Notes under the pieces: generated by a model
What the model saw: the letters and a program-made list of their open reading frames with translations, nothing else
Told to the model about the DNA's origin: nothing
The model's database searches: none
Source: Kiritimatiellales bacterium
GTDB lineage: Bacteria > Verrucomicrobiota > Kiritimatiellia > Kiritimatiellales > Pontiellaceae
Reading direction: 5' to 3'
DNA length: 64,000 nucleotides
Assembly: GCA_021734345.1 (NCBI GenBank)
Contig: JAIPJC010000003.1
Coordinates: forward strand, 1 to 64,000
Translations under genes and position numbers: made by a program
In this document: positions 18,911 to 27,334 of the stretch, piece after piece
Layout of the letters: each line of letters opens with the position of its first letter
Numbering within the stretch: position 1 is the first letter of the stretch

Positions 18911-19108
18911 CACGCGCCTTGCTTCGCTGCGACGCTACTACAAACCTTTTCGCCTTGCTTCGCTGCGACGCTACTACATCCTTTCAAATCTTTCCTGTAC
19001 GTAGTAGGCGCGCAGGCGCAGCCAAGAGCCGTCCCCCGGCAACGCGCCTTGCTTCGCTGCGACGCTACTACAAACCTTTTCGCCTTGCTTCGCTGCGACG
19101 CTACTCCA
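18911..19108. repeat. REP-like repeat cluster A (four F units, one R unit)
   Basis: F units (core CTTCGCTGCGACGCTACTAC) lie at 18911-18942, 18951-18978, 19041-19072 and 19081-19108. The R unit (core GTAGTAGGCGCGCAGGCGCA) is at 18998-19033 and is roughly the reverse complement of F. The first F pair with its 8-base spacer is repeated almost exactly by the second pair, about 65 bases long and 130 bases apart. The cluster fills the intergenic space between a sulfatase start and the stop of the gene at 19121. Units of the same family flank the RAYT transposase at 28661. Confidence 0.9.
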
Positions 19109-19120
19109 TGCGGTTTGGAA

Positions 19121-20227
19121 TCAATTTTCTTCGCCCTTTTTCAGCACCGATTTAACCGCATCCAGCCGGGCGGTTCCTTCGCCGAGGGTTGGGCAGAGCC
19201 AGCCGCCTTCGTCGAACTCGTTCCAGGCATAGATCAAAACGGTGTTGGCTGGAGTGGATGCCGCGTGGTCTTTGAGATATTGCAGGCTGTGTTGCAGGTG
19301 GGCAGCGAATTCCGCCGGTGTCGGCTGTTCGTGGTACATGCGGATATCCAGATTTTTGGCATTCGCATCCCACGGCACACCGGTTTCGATGCGCGGACGC
19401 ATGTCGAATCCGGTCGAGGCCAGCGGAACGAATTCGGACCCGGTGTCCATGAAGGATTTCCAGAAGGTTCCTTCGACATAGTTTTGATACCGCTCATAGG
19501 TACAGTCCAACCAACCGGTGTTGGCGGCATACGCTCCGATGGCATCCCCACCCAGCCTTTCCCTGTATCCATTGACATCCTTCGCCGAAAAATCCTGAAA
19601 AACGATGTACGGATTCTTTAGTCCTGCAGCCTGTGCCTGATCGCGGAGAGCCTGAATCAATTGAACTGCCTCCTTTTCATTTTTCAAGGCATGCGGTTCT
19701 GTAAAATTTTGTGGAAACAACAGGTAGATCAGCGGGCGGCCATCCAAGACCATCTCATATTCCGGGCGTTGCATATACTCCACATACAGGGGGACGCGTT
19801 GCAAGGCCTTCGCCAGCCCCCCCATCCCGAAATGCCCAGCCTGCAGATTCATGCAAAACTTGATCCGATCCCGATTTGGAGCATCCAGATAAAGGTTCAA
19901 TGCGCGGCTGAGGTTGTCACTCTTTTCGTAGATGCAAAACGCCCAGTAGTCGAGGCCCGCATCCGCCGCCAGATCGATCTCCTTTTGAATATCGGCTGCA
20001 CCGCCGCGAATCCGAATTTGATTTGTGGAAACCACTTCGGCAAAGAACGGCGCACGCCACTGCCAGCGCTGCACCGACAACGTCGCTTCGACCGCGCTGT
20101 TTACGGTATCGGATCCATCGCCATACCAGGCATCCCAGCGGATCGCGCCGACGAGTGGTTTTTCTTCGGCTCGAACACTGAAAACAAATAATAGTAAAAC
20201 AGCTTGTAGCAATAGATACTTCTTCAT
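19121..20227 (-). CDS. Secreted GH99/WbsX-like protein
   Basis: 368 residues with a signal peptide (YLLLQAVLLLFVFSVRA). Just after it is EKPLVGAIRWDAW, shared with the proteins at 21393-22502 and, in shorter form, 36719-39448. Near the C-terminus is the motif LIYAWNEFDEGGWLCP, the secreted counterpart of the NAWNEWTEGSYLEPD motif in the cytosolic paralogue at 22607. GH99 and the WbsX group are (beta/alpha)8 proteins that act on mannosides or on O-antigen-like chains, so a glycosidase or sugar-binding role is likely but unproven. Repeat cluster A begins 13 bases after its stop codon. Confidence 0.75.
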   Translation of the reverse strand: MKKYLLLQAVLLLFVFSVRAEEKPLVGAIRWDAWYGDGSDTVNSAVEATLSVQRWQWRAPFFAEVVSTNQIRIRGGAADIQKEIDLAADAGLDYWAFCIYEKSDNLSRALNLYLDAPNRDRIKFCMNLQAGHFGMGGLAKALQRVPLYVEYMQRPEYEMVLDGRPLIYLLFPQNFTEPHALKNEKEAVQLIQALRDQAQAAGLKNPYIVFQDFSAKDVNGYRERLGGDAIGAYAANTGWLDCTYERYQNYVEGTFWKSFMDTGSEFVPLASTGFDMRPRIETGVPWDANAKNLDIRMYHEQPTPAEFAAHLQHSLQYLKDHAASTPANTVLIYAWNEFDEGGWLCPTLGEGTARLDAVKSVLKKGEEN

Positions 20228-20280
20228 TCCAACAGTTTTCCTTTCCGTTAGGCCTTAATGCAGCTTCCACGGCTTTAAAA

Positions 20281-21396
20281 TCAAACCATCATGGTTTTTA
20301 TGATCTCTTCCTCCCTTGCCCACAACAACCGCCATTCAGCAGAACTTATATCCAACTTTGCACTCTCGTCAGGATGAAGCAAATAAAAGTCACCAATGGT
20401 CAGGCATACGCCTAGATCGTGCTGGCGAACGGTCCGCATCGTCTCTTTCAGTTCTTGCGTAGTGGTATAGGCAATGACCGTTTTCGTCGGATCCAGCCCG
20501 GCGTCGACCAACTCCCGGATAGTGAGCTGGGAAGCGTTGATTCCCTTTACTCCAGGGGTAGCGCACAAGTCCTTTAACACCGGACGGAAGTTCCCGCACG
20601 AATGCACAACGGTGCCGCCCAGAGCGTCTGCCACCTGGGTAATATAGGGGGCTAAAAAGTCCTGGTAGAATGATGGAGAACACATCACCAGACCGTCCGC
20701 GGAAAGCGTAGAACCGGCGCTCGCGGGAAACCAGTCGTGGGCAAAAAAATGAGTGCCGACAAACACGTCTCCAAGCACCTTTTTCTGGGCCTGCCAAAGC
20801 AGGATGAATGCCTCGGTGCATAGAGAAAGAAGCCGGTGGTAGCGATCTGGATCTTCATAGGCACAGACAATCAGTTCATCATAGCTCCACAGTTGCGCGC
20901 CCACATCAAAAGGCCCCTGCATATCGCATACGTGCACACCGATCCGGCCCTGAGTTTCCTCCAAAAACTGCCCGGCCGCCTCAACCCAATACGCAGCCGG
21001 AGAGCCTGCTTGGATCGAGGGTTCCGGCAGCCGATCAATGTCTTGCGGCTGACAGATTAGTTTTTCGCAACCAGTTTCCATCCCTAGGCGAACCTCCACG
21101 GCACCCAGCATGGAAGGAATCGTGGCATGGTTCAGTCCCGGGAAAATGGAAGGAATCAGATCGTCGTGGAATTGACCGGTGAAAAGCAGACCGTCCAGAT
21201 AGGCCTGTATGCGCTCCTTGGGCGGATGGCTAATGTTGTAGGGGTTGAAATGCGGCCAATTGAACGTGAAAGGATACCGGTCGATATTCCGGCTACCGTT
21301 CCACATCGCCTCCCACCGGGCCTTGCTGGCGTCCAGCCGCTCTTGCGGATAAAGCTCGTCGAGTTTATCAAGCTTCCGACCAGTTGCTTCCGTCAT
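20281..21396 (-). CDS. Uroporphyrinogen-decarboxylase-fold protein, MtaA/CmuA-like methyltransferase type
   Basis: 371 residues, no signal peptide. The URO-D fold is shown by DRYPFTFNWPHFNP, a central MQGPFDVGAQLW, and DYHRLLSLCTEAF-like helices. Near residue 275 the sequence has TVVHSCGNFRPVL; the H-x-C pair is the zinc site of corrinoid-linked methyltransferases (MtaA, CmuA) and is absent from true HemE. It is therefore more likely a methyltransferase-type member than a haem enzyme. The stop of the upstream gene overlaps its start by four bases (ATGA), so it is translated with the secreted GH99-like gene. No corrinoid protein lies near. The substrate is unknown; removing a methyl group from a methylated sugar is only a guess. 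Confidence 0.78.
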   Translation of the reverse strand: MTEATGRKLDKLDELYPQERLDASKARWEAMWNGSRNIDRYPFTFNWPHFNPYNISHPPKERIQAYLDGLLFTGQFHDDLIPSIFPGLNHATIPSMLGAVEVRLGMETGCEKLICQPQDIDRLPEPSIQAGSPAAYWVEAAGQFLEETQGRIGVHVCDMQGPFDVGAQLWSYDELIVCAYEDPDRYHRLLSLCTEAFILLWQAQKKVLGDVFVGTHFFAHDWFPASAGSTLSADGLVMCSPSFYQDFLAPYITQVADALGGTVVHSCGNFRPVLKDLCATPGVKGINASQLTIRELVDAGLDPTKTVIAYTTTQELKETMRTVRQHDLGVCLTIGDFYLLHPDESAKLDISSAEWRLLWAREEEIIKTMMV

Positions 21397-22502
21397 TTTT
21401 TGTCCGTTACGTTTTTTAGCTTTTTCTCAATCGCATCAATCCGCTCCGTATTGGCGCTGCCATCGGGATTGAGCGTGGGAACCAGCCAGCCGCCTTCCGC
21501 GTTTTCATTCCATCCGTAGATCAGAACGGTGTTGGCGGGGGTGGTCTTGGCAAGGTTGCTCTGTGTCCAATCGAGCGCATCGGCTAGATGACCGGCCAGC
21601 TCGGCAGGCGTGGGCGGCAAGGTGTATTCGCCTATCGGCTCGGGATACCAAGAGGTGGGTGTTTCCTGAAAAGGCCGGTTGTCCCAGCCGGAACCGACAA
21701 TCGGCACGACATTGGCACCGGTTGCCTTTTCTTGTTCCCAAAACTGACGGGCATGCTCGGCGAGCGACGCATAAGATCTTCCTCCACCAACGGCGTAAGC
21801 CCCAATCGCATCCAGTCCGTAATCCTGCATGGTTTTGAAATCGTCGATCGCAACCCATCCCTGGTAGACAATGTACGGATTGCCGAGACCGGCATTTATA
21901 GTCGCTGCGCGAAGCTGTTTGAATGCGGCGGCCACCGCTGCGTTATCGGGAAACTCCGGCGTGGACGGGACAGGGGTGAATAGGAAAACCAGAGGATGAT
22001 TGCCCAGCACTTTCTGATAGGAGGGATCTTTGAAATAGCGCACAAAACGGCCCATCTGGGCATCCCAGCTTTCCTGCTTCTCGGCAATCCACCCTCCTTG
22101 GAGATTGAGGACGAAGTTGATCCGGTGCTTGAAGCCGCTCTTGAGGTAGAGGTGCAGGGCGTTGGACATGCCGATGTCGTCGGGGTAGATGTCGAACGAC
22201 CAGTAGTCAATGCCGCCATCGGCGGCGTAATTGATTTCCCGGTCCATGATGGCCTGCGAGTTGCCGTTGATGGAGACGGTGTTTGAGCTAGTCACTTGGG
22301 CGAAAAAGGGCAGGCGATAATGCCAGTGATTTGGCCCCAACGCCTTTTCCAATCCCGCCTGAACATCCCCGTTCTCCTGCCAGCCATCCCAGCGGATCGC
22401 ACCGACGAGCGGTTTTTCGGCGGCATGCGAACAAAGCGCAAGCAACAGCCCCGTTGCCGCCATGAAAAATGCTCTGGTTAACCTTCGGTTTTGACTTCTC
22501 AT
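21393..22502 (-). CDS. Secreted GH99/WbsX-like protein
   Basis: 369 residues from MRSQNRRLTRAFF, with AAGGA eight bases upstream. An in-frame extension to 22625 crosses repeat cluster B (giving CSSVAAKQDAL) and is not credible. After the signal peptide it has EKPLVGAIRWDGW, then INYAADGGIDYWSFDIYPDD, and near the C-terminus LIYGWNENAEGGWLVPTLNP. It is a close paralogue of 19121-20227. It overlaps the URO-D-type gene by four bases. Exported location is expected. The active-site residues of this group are not known well enough for me to name them. Confidence 0.75.
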   Translation of the reverse strand: MRSQNRRLTRAFFMAATGLLLALCSHAAEKPLVGAIRWDGWQENGDVQAGLEKALGPNHWHYRLPFFAQVTSSNTVSINGNSQAIMDREINYAADGGIDYWSFDIYPDDIGMSNALHLYLKSGFKHRINFVLNLQGGWIAEKQESWDAQMGRFVRYFKDPSYQKVLGNHPLVFLFTPVPSTPEFPDNAAVAAAFKQLRAATINAGLGNPYIVYQGWVAIDDFKTMQDYGLDAIGAYAVGGGRSYASLAEHARQFWEQEKATGANVVPIVGSGWDNRPFQETPTSWYPEPIGEYTLPPTPAELAGHLADALDWTQSNLAKTTPANTVLIYGWNENAEGGWLVPTLNPDGSANTERIDAIEKKLKNVTDKK

Positions 22503-22524
22503 ATCAAATTCCTTTTCAATCTTT

Positions 22525-22657
22525 AACGCGTCTTGCTTCGCTGCGACGCTACTACATGCAACCGACACCCCGTATGTAGTAGTTCCGAAGGCGCAGCCAA
22601 GGGACGTTATCCCCGCACTGCGCATAACGCGTCTTGCTTCGCTGCGGCGCTACTACA
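22525..22657. repeat. REP-like repeat cluster B (F, R, F)
   Basis: F units are at 22525-22556 and 22626-22657, with an R unit at 22573-22608 between them. The first F has the variant CGTCTTGC in place of CGCCTTGC. The second F and part of R lie inside the 3' end of the GH99/WbsX-like gene at 22607-23803, so its last ~18 codons are repeat-derived. Confidence 0.9.
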
Positions 22658-23803
22658 GGCGGCTGAAGATTTAAACACATCGCGAATGGCTTCCAAATAT
22701 CCCATGCCGTTGATTTCATCCGGCTCAAGGTAGCTGCCTTCCGTCCACTCGTTCCATGCATTGATGGTCAGAAACGGATGCGGCACACCGCTTTCCTCTA
22801 GTCGTTGTTTTACCATTTCCAACGCGGTGCGGAAGTTTTCCGGCGTGTTGTTTTTGATGGTGTACATGAAGGGATAGCCCAGATCGGAAAAAATATCCGA
22901 CTGCACCGTGCGCGGCGAAGAGTCCCACCCCATCGTGACGTTTGGATAGTACGGTTGGTCGAATTTTCCTTCCGCCGTATCCCAGTAATCGAAGAAGGCA
23001 TCGCGGATCGTGTTGTACTCCACTTCCGGAAATACCTTCGTGGCGTAGTGGTGGATCCAGACATACGACGTGATGCTGTCGAAGCCCAGTTGATCGACCA
23101 CGGCCTTGGCATCGACCGGAGCGGTCTCGCCGGGCAGGATCGGGTTGTCCCACACCACCGCGTTGAGATGCAGATCCGGAAAGCCGGCCGCCTTGACCTT
23201 GGCGCGGAACAGATCGAGCAGATCGCGGGTTTGTTCTATCCCGCCGAATCCTGCCATCAGTTTGGTGAGTGCGTAGAATGAAAAGTAGGGGCAACCATCG
23301 ATCAGCCAGTAGGACGGATGGCGGAAATAGGTTTCGATGCAATGATCCATCACCGTCTCGAAGGTCTCTGGCGTGATCGCACCGGGATAGAGCAATGTGG
23401 CATTTTCGAACGGCCGGGGACTGCGCTTCAGCGGGTGGATATCCAGCCAGTCATGGTTGGCCCACATGATGGCAAACTTCAACCGGTCGTTGTTCGGAGC
23501 GTTTAAAAACCCTTCGTCGAGTCCACGCTGCAGGAACGCCCCGTCGTTGTACCAATACCAGTCGAAAATAAAGGTATCGATTCCGTGATCCGCCGCCGCA
23601 TCAATCTTTTCGGCCATAGCCATGGGATCGGCCTCGTCGGTTTCGCCCCACGCCGGAACTTTCGGTTGCTGGTGACCCGGGAAACGCGGCTCCGCCCGTT
23701 TCACCAACTCCCACTCCGTCCAACCCGAACCATACCGAAGCGCATTGCGCGCATCCTGATGGTAGTTCGGAAAGTAATACACCGCGACTTCAACCCGTTT
23801 CAT
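22607..23803 (-). CDS. Cytosolic GH99/WbsX-like protein with a repeat-derived C-terminal tail
   Basis: 398 residues from MKRVEVAVYYFPNYH (GGAG six bases upstream of the ATG); no signal peptide. The WbsX pattern is clear: VYYFPNYHQDARN, GWTEWELVKRAEPRFPGH, QPKVPAWGETDE, DAAADHGIDTFIFDWYWYND, FLTINAWNEWTEGSYLEPDE. Members are annotated as glycosyltransferase WbsX or GH99-like. The family-like protein ends near YLEAIRDVFKSS. The last ~18 residues (ACSSAAAKQDALCAVRG) are a translation of repeat cluster B, so a repeat insertion has replaced the original stop. Three secreted relatives are in the window (19121, 21393, 36719). Confidence 0.82.
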   Translation of the reverse strand: MKRVEVAVYYFPNYHQDARNALRYGSGWTEWELVKRAEPRFPGHQQPKVPAWGETDEADPMAMAEKIDAAADHGIDTFIFDWYWYNDGAFLQRGLDEGFLNAPNNDRLKFAIMWANHDWLDIHPLKRSPRPFENATLLYPGAITPETFETVMDHCIETYFRHPSYWLIDGCPYFSFYALTKLMAGFGGIEQTRDLLDLFRAKVKAAGFPDLHLNAVVWDNPILPGETAPVDAKAVVDQLGFDSITSYVWIHHYATKVFPEVEYNTIRDAFFDYWDTAEGKFDQPYYPNVTMGWDSSPRTVQSDIFSDLGYPFMYTIKNNTPENFRTALEMVKQRLEESGVPHPFLTINAWNEWTEGSYLEPDEINGMGYLEAIRDVFKSSAACSSAAAKQDALCAVRG

Positions 23804-23866
23804 TCGTTTCTCCACATCCGTGTTCTTCAACACCACAGCACACTCCTCGCAGGCCCGCCCTCGTAG

Positions 23867-24005
23867 ATGCGACGCCCTCGTCGCATTTCCGTACGCATAG
23901 CACCCCGTGCGCTAAGCGGTGAGGGCACCGCTTATACGATCCCAATCCCTCGCCCGGCAATGGGTAATGACCCCATAAAACAGGGGCGGCATCTGGCCCG
24001 CCCCT
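23867..24005. terminator. Three perfect hairpins; the last is a Rho-independent terminator for the 24028 gene
   Basis: Hairpin 1: stem ATGCGACG at 23867-23874 with 23879-23886, loop CCCT. Hairpin 2: nine-base stem at 23913-23921 with 23926-23934, loop AGGG. Hairpin 3: stem AGGGGCGG at 23982-23989 with 23998-24005. Read on the minus strand, hairpin 3 is followed by GTTTTAT and fits a terminator for the PEP-CTERM gene ending at 24028. Hairpins 1 and 2 have no T-run and may be repeats or processing sites. Confidence 0.65.
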
Positions 24006-24027
24006 TGCTGCATCCATTGCCCAGATA

Positions 24028-24798
24028 CTACATCTCCAGCATCCGCCGCAAACCGAGCATGCCGATGCAAACAACAGCCACCAACCCCAAGGTCGCCGGT
24101 TCGGGAATGGCGGTCACCGTCAGGTTGTCAAACGTCGCCGAAGTCAACGAGGGGTTCCCATCCCCGTACCAGCCGAGCTGGACACGGTTTTGGGTTTCAC
24201 TGGTTCCAGTGTAGGAGGTCTGTCCGGAACCGAAACTGAAGGTTGCCCCATTAAACGTCGCGGCAATGGTGTTCCCTCCTGTGAAATCAACCACCAGTGA
24301 ATTTAATGTTGTTGCAATCGCAGTAACGTCCACCGAAGCCTTAAGTATATTCGAGTCAAAGAAATTCAAATTTTTTGTAGCGGTGCGCGTATCAAACCGG
24401 AAGCTGTAACCGGCGCCGGCCGTGAATCCATCGGCGGATGCCACGCCGAAATTAACCATGGAAAAACCGTCCGCCGGATTCATATTCCTGATGTCCACTG
24501 AAATGCGGACATCGGTCGCGACGGTAGCGAAATCCTTGTCCGGCTGGGCAAAAACCGATCCAGCTCCGCTCGCATAGATTCGCAACGCTTGGTTATCGAT
24601 CTGGGTCTGGTAGTTATTCGCCTTGCTATCCGTCCAAGCAACCGTCGCCTGCGTGCCGGATTGGCGGGCGATGAGGTTGGTATTGATATCTTGCGCGTTC
24701 ACCGTATTGAACGTGTCCAGCAGCAGGATATCCGCAAAACAAGAGGTTCCTCCCAGAACCAGCGCGCCTAGCATCATGGTCTTGATTATCGTTTTCAT
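24028..24798 (-). CDS. PEP-CTERM protein with one copy of the unrecognised ~200-residue module
   Basis: 256 residues from MKTIIKTMMLGALVLGG, with GGAGATAGGA before the ATG. Signal peptide, then one module (about residues 24-232) with motifs DTFNTVNAQDINTNLIARQS, FSMVNFGVASADGF, GYSFRFDTRT, FGSGQTSYTGT and TSATFDNLTV. The C-terminus is a PEP-CTERM sorting tag: IPEPATLGLVAVV, a hydrophobic helix and GLRRML. Such tags are cut by an exosortase at the cell surface, none of which is in this window. The first ~90 codons are nearly identical in DNA to those of the upstream gene at 24825, a sign of recent duplication or conversion. Gap to the upstream gene is 26 bases, so they form an operon. Confidence 0.85.
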   Translation of the reverse strand: MKTIIKTMMLGALVLGGTSCFADILLLDTFNTVNAQDINTNLIARQSGTQATVAWTDSKANNYQTQIDNQALRIYASGAGSVFAQPDKDFATVATDVRISVDIRNMNPADGFSMVNFGVASADGFTAGAGYSFRFDTRTATKNLNFFDSNILKASVDVTAIATTLNSLVVDFTGGNTIAATFNGATFSFGSGQTSYTGTSETQNRVQLGWYGDGNPSLTSATFDNLTVTAIPEPATLGLVAVVCIGMLGLRRMLEM

Positions 24799-24824
24799 TC
24801 CTATCTCCTTAAACGCTTGTTTCA

Positions 24825-26456
24825 CTACTCACCGATTCCAAAGAATCCTGCGGCACTATCGGCCTGCACATAGATTACCTCATTGCTGCCATCCGCTGTT
24901 GAGTAGCTGAGGTTGGTCACAATAAAAGGATCGGAACCATCGATGGAATGGGCCACGTTCGTCCATGTGCCGTTCACCAGATCCGAAATGGTTTTCGGGT
25001 AGTAGTTGGTCGCCGAATCCGGAGCGTCGACCACCATGCGCATCACGTTGGTGGAAAAAACCGACCAGCCCACAATCGTGGCGGGGGTTATCGGGCCGGG
25101 GGGAACCGGTTCCGCAATGACCGTCACCTTCAGGTTGTCGAACATGGCCGAAGTCACGCCCGGTGTCCCGTCGCCGAACCAACCGAGCATGACATGGTTT
25201 TCTGCTTCGCTGGTTCCGGTATACGAAGTCTGCCCGGAACCAAAATCATAGGCGGTGCCATTAAACGTCGCGGAAATGGTGTTCCCTTCTGAAAACTCAA
25301 TGACCAGCGAATCGAACCCTCCCGAAAGAAGCGCTGTAACATCCATCGAAGCGGCGATCGTCGACGTGTTGTCATAGAATTTTAGGAGTTTTACGCCAAA
25401 TCGCGTATCCAGCCGAAAGCTATAACCGGCATTGGCCGAAAATCCGTCGGCGGTCGCCATCCCGAAATTAACCATGGAAAACCCATCGGCGGGATTGGCA
25501 TTTTTCATCCCAACGGAAATACGAACCTTGTTCGTCACCGTAGCAAAATCCCGCTCCAAACGAATCAAGCTTGACGCAGCACTGCCGGTGGTGGAAGCGC
25601 GGAGGGTTCCTCCACTAATCGCTACACCATAACCGTTGTTGGTCCAGCTGGCCGTCGCCAGCGAACCGGACTGGCGATTCAGCAGATCATAGTTGATATC
25701 GTTTGTATCCACAGTACCGAACGTATCCTGCAATAGAACCACTTCCTGGATGGGTGCAGGAATAGAGGCTACCCGCAGGTTGTTGAACGATGCCGAAGTC
25801 AAGCCGCCGGTGCCATACCAGCCCAACATCACACGGTTTTCCGTCTCGGTGGTGCCGGCGTAGCTGGTCTGTCCGGAACCGAAATCATAGACGGCTCCGT
25901 TGAAGGTCGCAGAAACCGTGTTGCCGCCGGAAAAATCGACGACCAGCGACTCGAATCCACCATCGGCCAAGGCATCGACATTCATCGATCCTTTCTGTAT
26001 CCCGTTGTCATAGAAATTGAGGAGCACGATCCCTGTCCGGGAATCCAGGCGGAAGCTATAGCCTTTGGTGCCAACAAATCCATCGGAGGCCGCCATCCCG
26101 AAGTTGACCATGGAAAACCCATTGGTGGTATTATTGTCCTTGATATCCACCGAGATACGGACATTGCCCGCAACCGTGGCAAAATCCTTGTCCGGCTGGG
26201 CAAAGACAGATCCTGCTCCGCTAGCATAGATTCGCAACGCTTGGCTATTGATCTGGGTCTGGTAGTTATTCGCCTTACTATCCGTCCAAGCAACCGTCGC
26301 CTGCGTGCCGGATTGGCGGACGATGAGGTTGGTATTGATATCCTGCGAGTCCGCCGTATCGAACGTGTCCAGCAGCAGGGTGTCCGCAAAACAAGCGCCT
26401 CCCCCCAACATCAACGCGCCCAGCATCATGGTCTTGATTATCGTTTGCATCTTCAT
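24825..26456 (-). CDS. Secreted protein with two tandem copies of the unrecognised module
   Basis: 543 residues from MKMQTIIKTMMLGAL. After the signal peptide come two copies of the same module, about residues 26-231 and 238-447. Both contain DTF, RQSG, GFSMVNFGM, GYSFRLD, a SLVV/SLVI stretch, SATFNG, YDFGSGQTSY and E-x-ENxVMLGW. The copies differ considerably from each other, while copy 1 is very close to the module of the 24028 gene. The remaining ~95 residues (IVGWSVFSTNVMRMVVDAPD onward) are a different domain with a TNYYPKTISDLVNGTW pattern; there is no PEP-CTERM tag. Function unknown; a carbohydrate-binding or surface role is an inference from the module's presence in the GH99-like protein at 36719. 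Confidence 0.85.
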   Translation of the reverse strand: MKMQTIIKTMMLGALMLGGGACFADTLLLDTFDTADSQDINTNLIVRQSGTQATVAWTDSKANNYQTQINSQALRIYASGAGSVFAQPDKDFATVAGNVRISVDIKDNNTTNGFSMVNFGMAASDGFVGTKGYSFRLDSRTGIVLLNFYDNGIQKGSMNVDALADGGFESLVVDFSGGNTVSATFNGAVYDFGSGQTSYAGTTETENRVMLGWYGTGGLTSASFNNLRVASIPAPIQEVVLLQDTFGTVDTNDINYDLLNRQSGSLATASWTNNGYGVAISGGTLRASTTGSAASSLIRLERDFATVTNKVRISVGMKNANPADGFSMVNFGMATADGFSANAGYSFRLDTRFGVKLLKFYDNTSTIAASMDVTALLSGGFDSLVIEFSEGNTISATFNGTAYDFGSGQTSYTGTSEAENHVMLGWFGDGTPGVTSAMFDNLKVTVIAEPVPPGPITPATIVGWSVFSTNVMRMVVDAPDSATNYYPKTISDLVNGTWTNVAHSIDGSDPFIVTNLSYSTADGSNEVIYVQADSAAGFFGIGE

Positions 26457-26617
26457 TCCTATCTCCTTTTTTTGCATCTCCCTCTAGCCTTGGAACCGAT
26501 CCAGAAACCCTTGGGCAACACCCATACCGTAGCACCTTCTCAAATATGCACCTTAAACCCAGTGCCAATCATTCGCACAATACTGCCAGCCAATGACTGG
26601 CGAAAATGGCTCAAGGG
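26457..26617 (-). promoter_or_regulatory. Upstream region of the two-module gene, duplicated from that of the 26618 gene
   Basis: This segment aligns with 27335-27490, the region upstream of the next paralogue. Shared landmarks include AAAAAAGGAGATAGGAATGA at the ribosome site, CTAG.CTTGGAA.CGATCCA, GGTAGCAC, and GCCAATC..CGCACAAT. Read on the minus strand, the motif TGGCACTGGGTTTAAG lies at 26552-26567, about 95 bases before the start. The homology stops within about a dozen bases of the neighbour's stop codon, marking a duplication junction. Confidence 0.6.
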
Positions 26618-27334
26618 TTAAGGAATTTTGGTAACCGTCAGATTGTCGAATCTAGCTGAAATTGGGATAGGTGTCCTGTCACCGTACCAACCGAGCAAGA
26701 CATGGTTTTCCGGCGCGACGGTTCCGGTATACAAAGTCTGACCGGAACCGAAATCGTACATCGTCCCATTGATGGTTGCCGAAATGGTATTGCCGTCCGA
26801 GAAATCAACCTGTAGCGAAGAAAACCGATTCATCACCACAATCGATGAAACATCCATGTGCCCCTTCCGCACTCCATTGTCATAAAAGTCGAGATAGGCC
26901 GATCCGGTGCGACCATCCAGACGAAAACCATATCCGCGTTTGGCATCGAATCCGTCCGCACTGGCCATTCCGAAACTCACCATGGAAAACCCGTTCGTGG
27001 CATTCAAGTTGCACAAATCAACCCCGATCCGGACATGCTTTGCACCCTTTGCAAAATCCTTGTCTAGCCGGGCAAAAACCGACCCGGCGGATCCGCTTAC
27101 GTAGAGGCGCAACGACTGATCGTCGATCTGGGTCGCCCAATCATTTTCTGTATTTTCCTTCCACCCTACAGTCGCTTCCTTTCCGGTTTGGCGCCCGGCC
27201 AAGCCTTCGTTTATGTCCTTCGTTGCCGTTGTATCGAACGAGTCCTGGAGCAGCAGCACATCCGCAAAACAAACGGTGCCTCCCACCAGCACCGCACCCA
27301 ATATCACAGCCTTGATTGTCGTTTCCATCTTCAT
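26618..27334 (-). CDS. Secreted single-module protein lacking its PEP-CTERM tag
   Basis: 238 residues from MKMETTIKAVILGAVLVGG, with GGAGATAGGA upstream. Signal peptide then one module (DSFDTTATKDINEGLAGRQ, GFSMVSFGMASADGF, GYGFRLDGRTGSAYLDFYDN, YDFGSGQTLYTGT, ENHVLLGWYGD). The protein stops at VTKIP, exactly where its paralogue at 24028 continues IPEPATLG. The bases read CCT TAA CCC where the paralogue has Pro-Glu-Pro codons. It may therefore have lost its surface tag at the duplication junction or by a nonsense change, and would be freely secreted. It is divergent from the AraC gene at 27510. Confidence 0.82.
   Translation of the reverse strand: MKMETTIKAVILGAVLVGGTVCFADVLLLQDSFDTTATKDINEGLAGRQTGKEATVGWKENTENDWATQIDDQSLRLYVSGSAGSVFARLDKDFAKGAKHVRIGVDLCNLNATNGFSMVSFGMASADGFDAKRGYGFRLDGRTGSAYLDFYDNGVRKGHMDVSSIVVMNRFSSLQVDFSDGNTISATINGTMYDFGSGQTLYTGTVAPENHVLLGWYGDRTPIPISARFDNLTVTKIP

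Noticed and set aside
18911-19108. CRISPR array.
   Set aside because: Repeats are regular in look but spacing is irregular, units occur in both orientations at several sites, and there are no cas genes; the RAYT link explains them.
20281-21396. hemE, true uroporphyrinogen decarboxylase.
   Set aside because: The H-x-C zinc pair and the gene context fit the methyltransferase branch; no other haem genes are near.
23867-24005. Transfer RNA or riboswitch from the hairpin-rich region.
   Set aside because: No cloverleaf, anticodon or known aptamer pattern; simple hairpins only.
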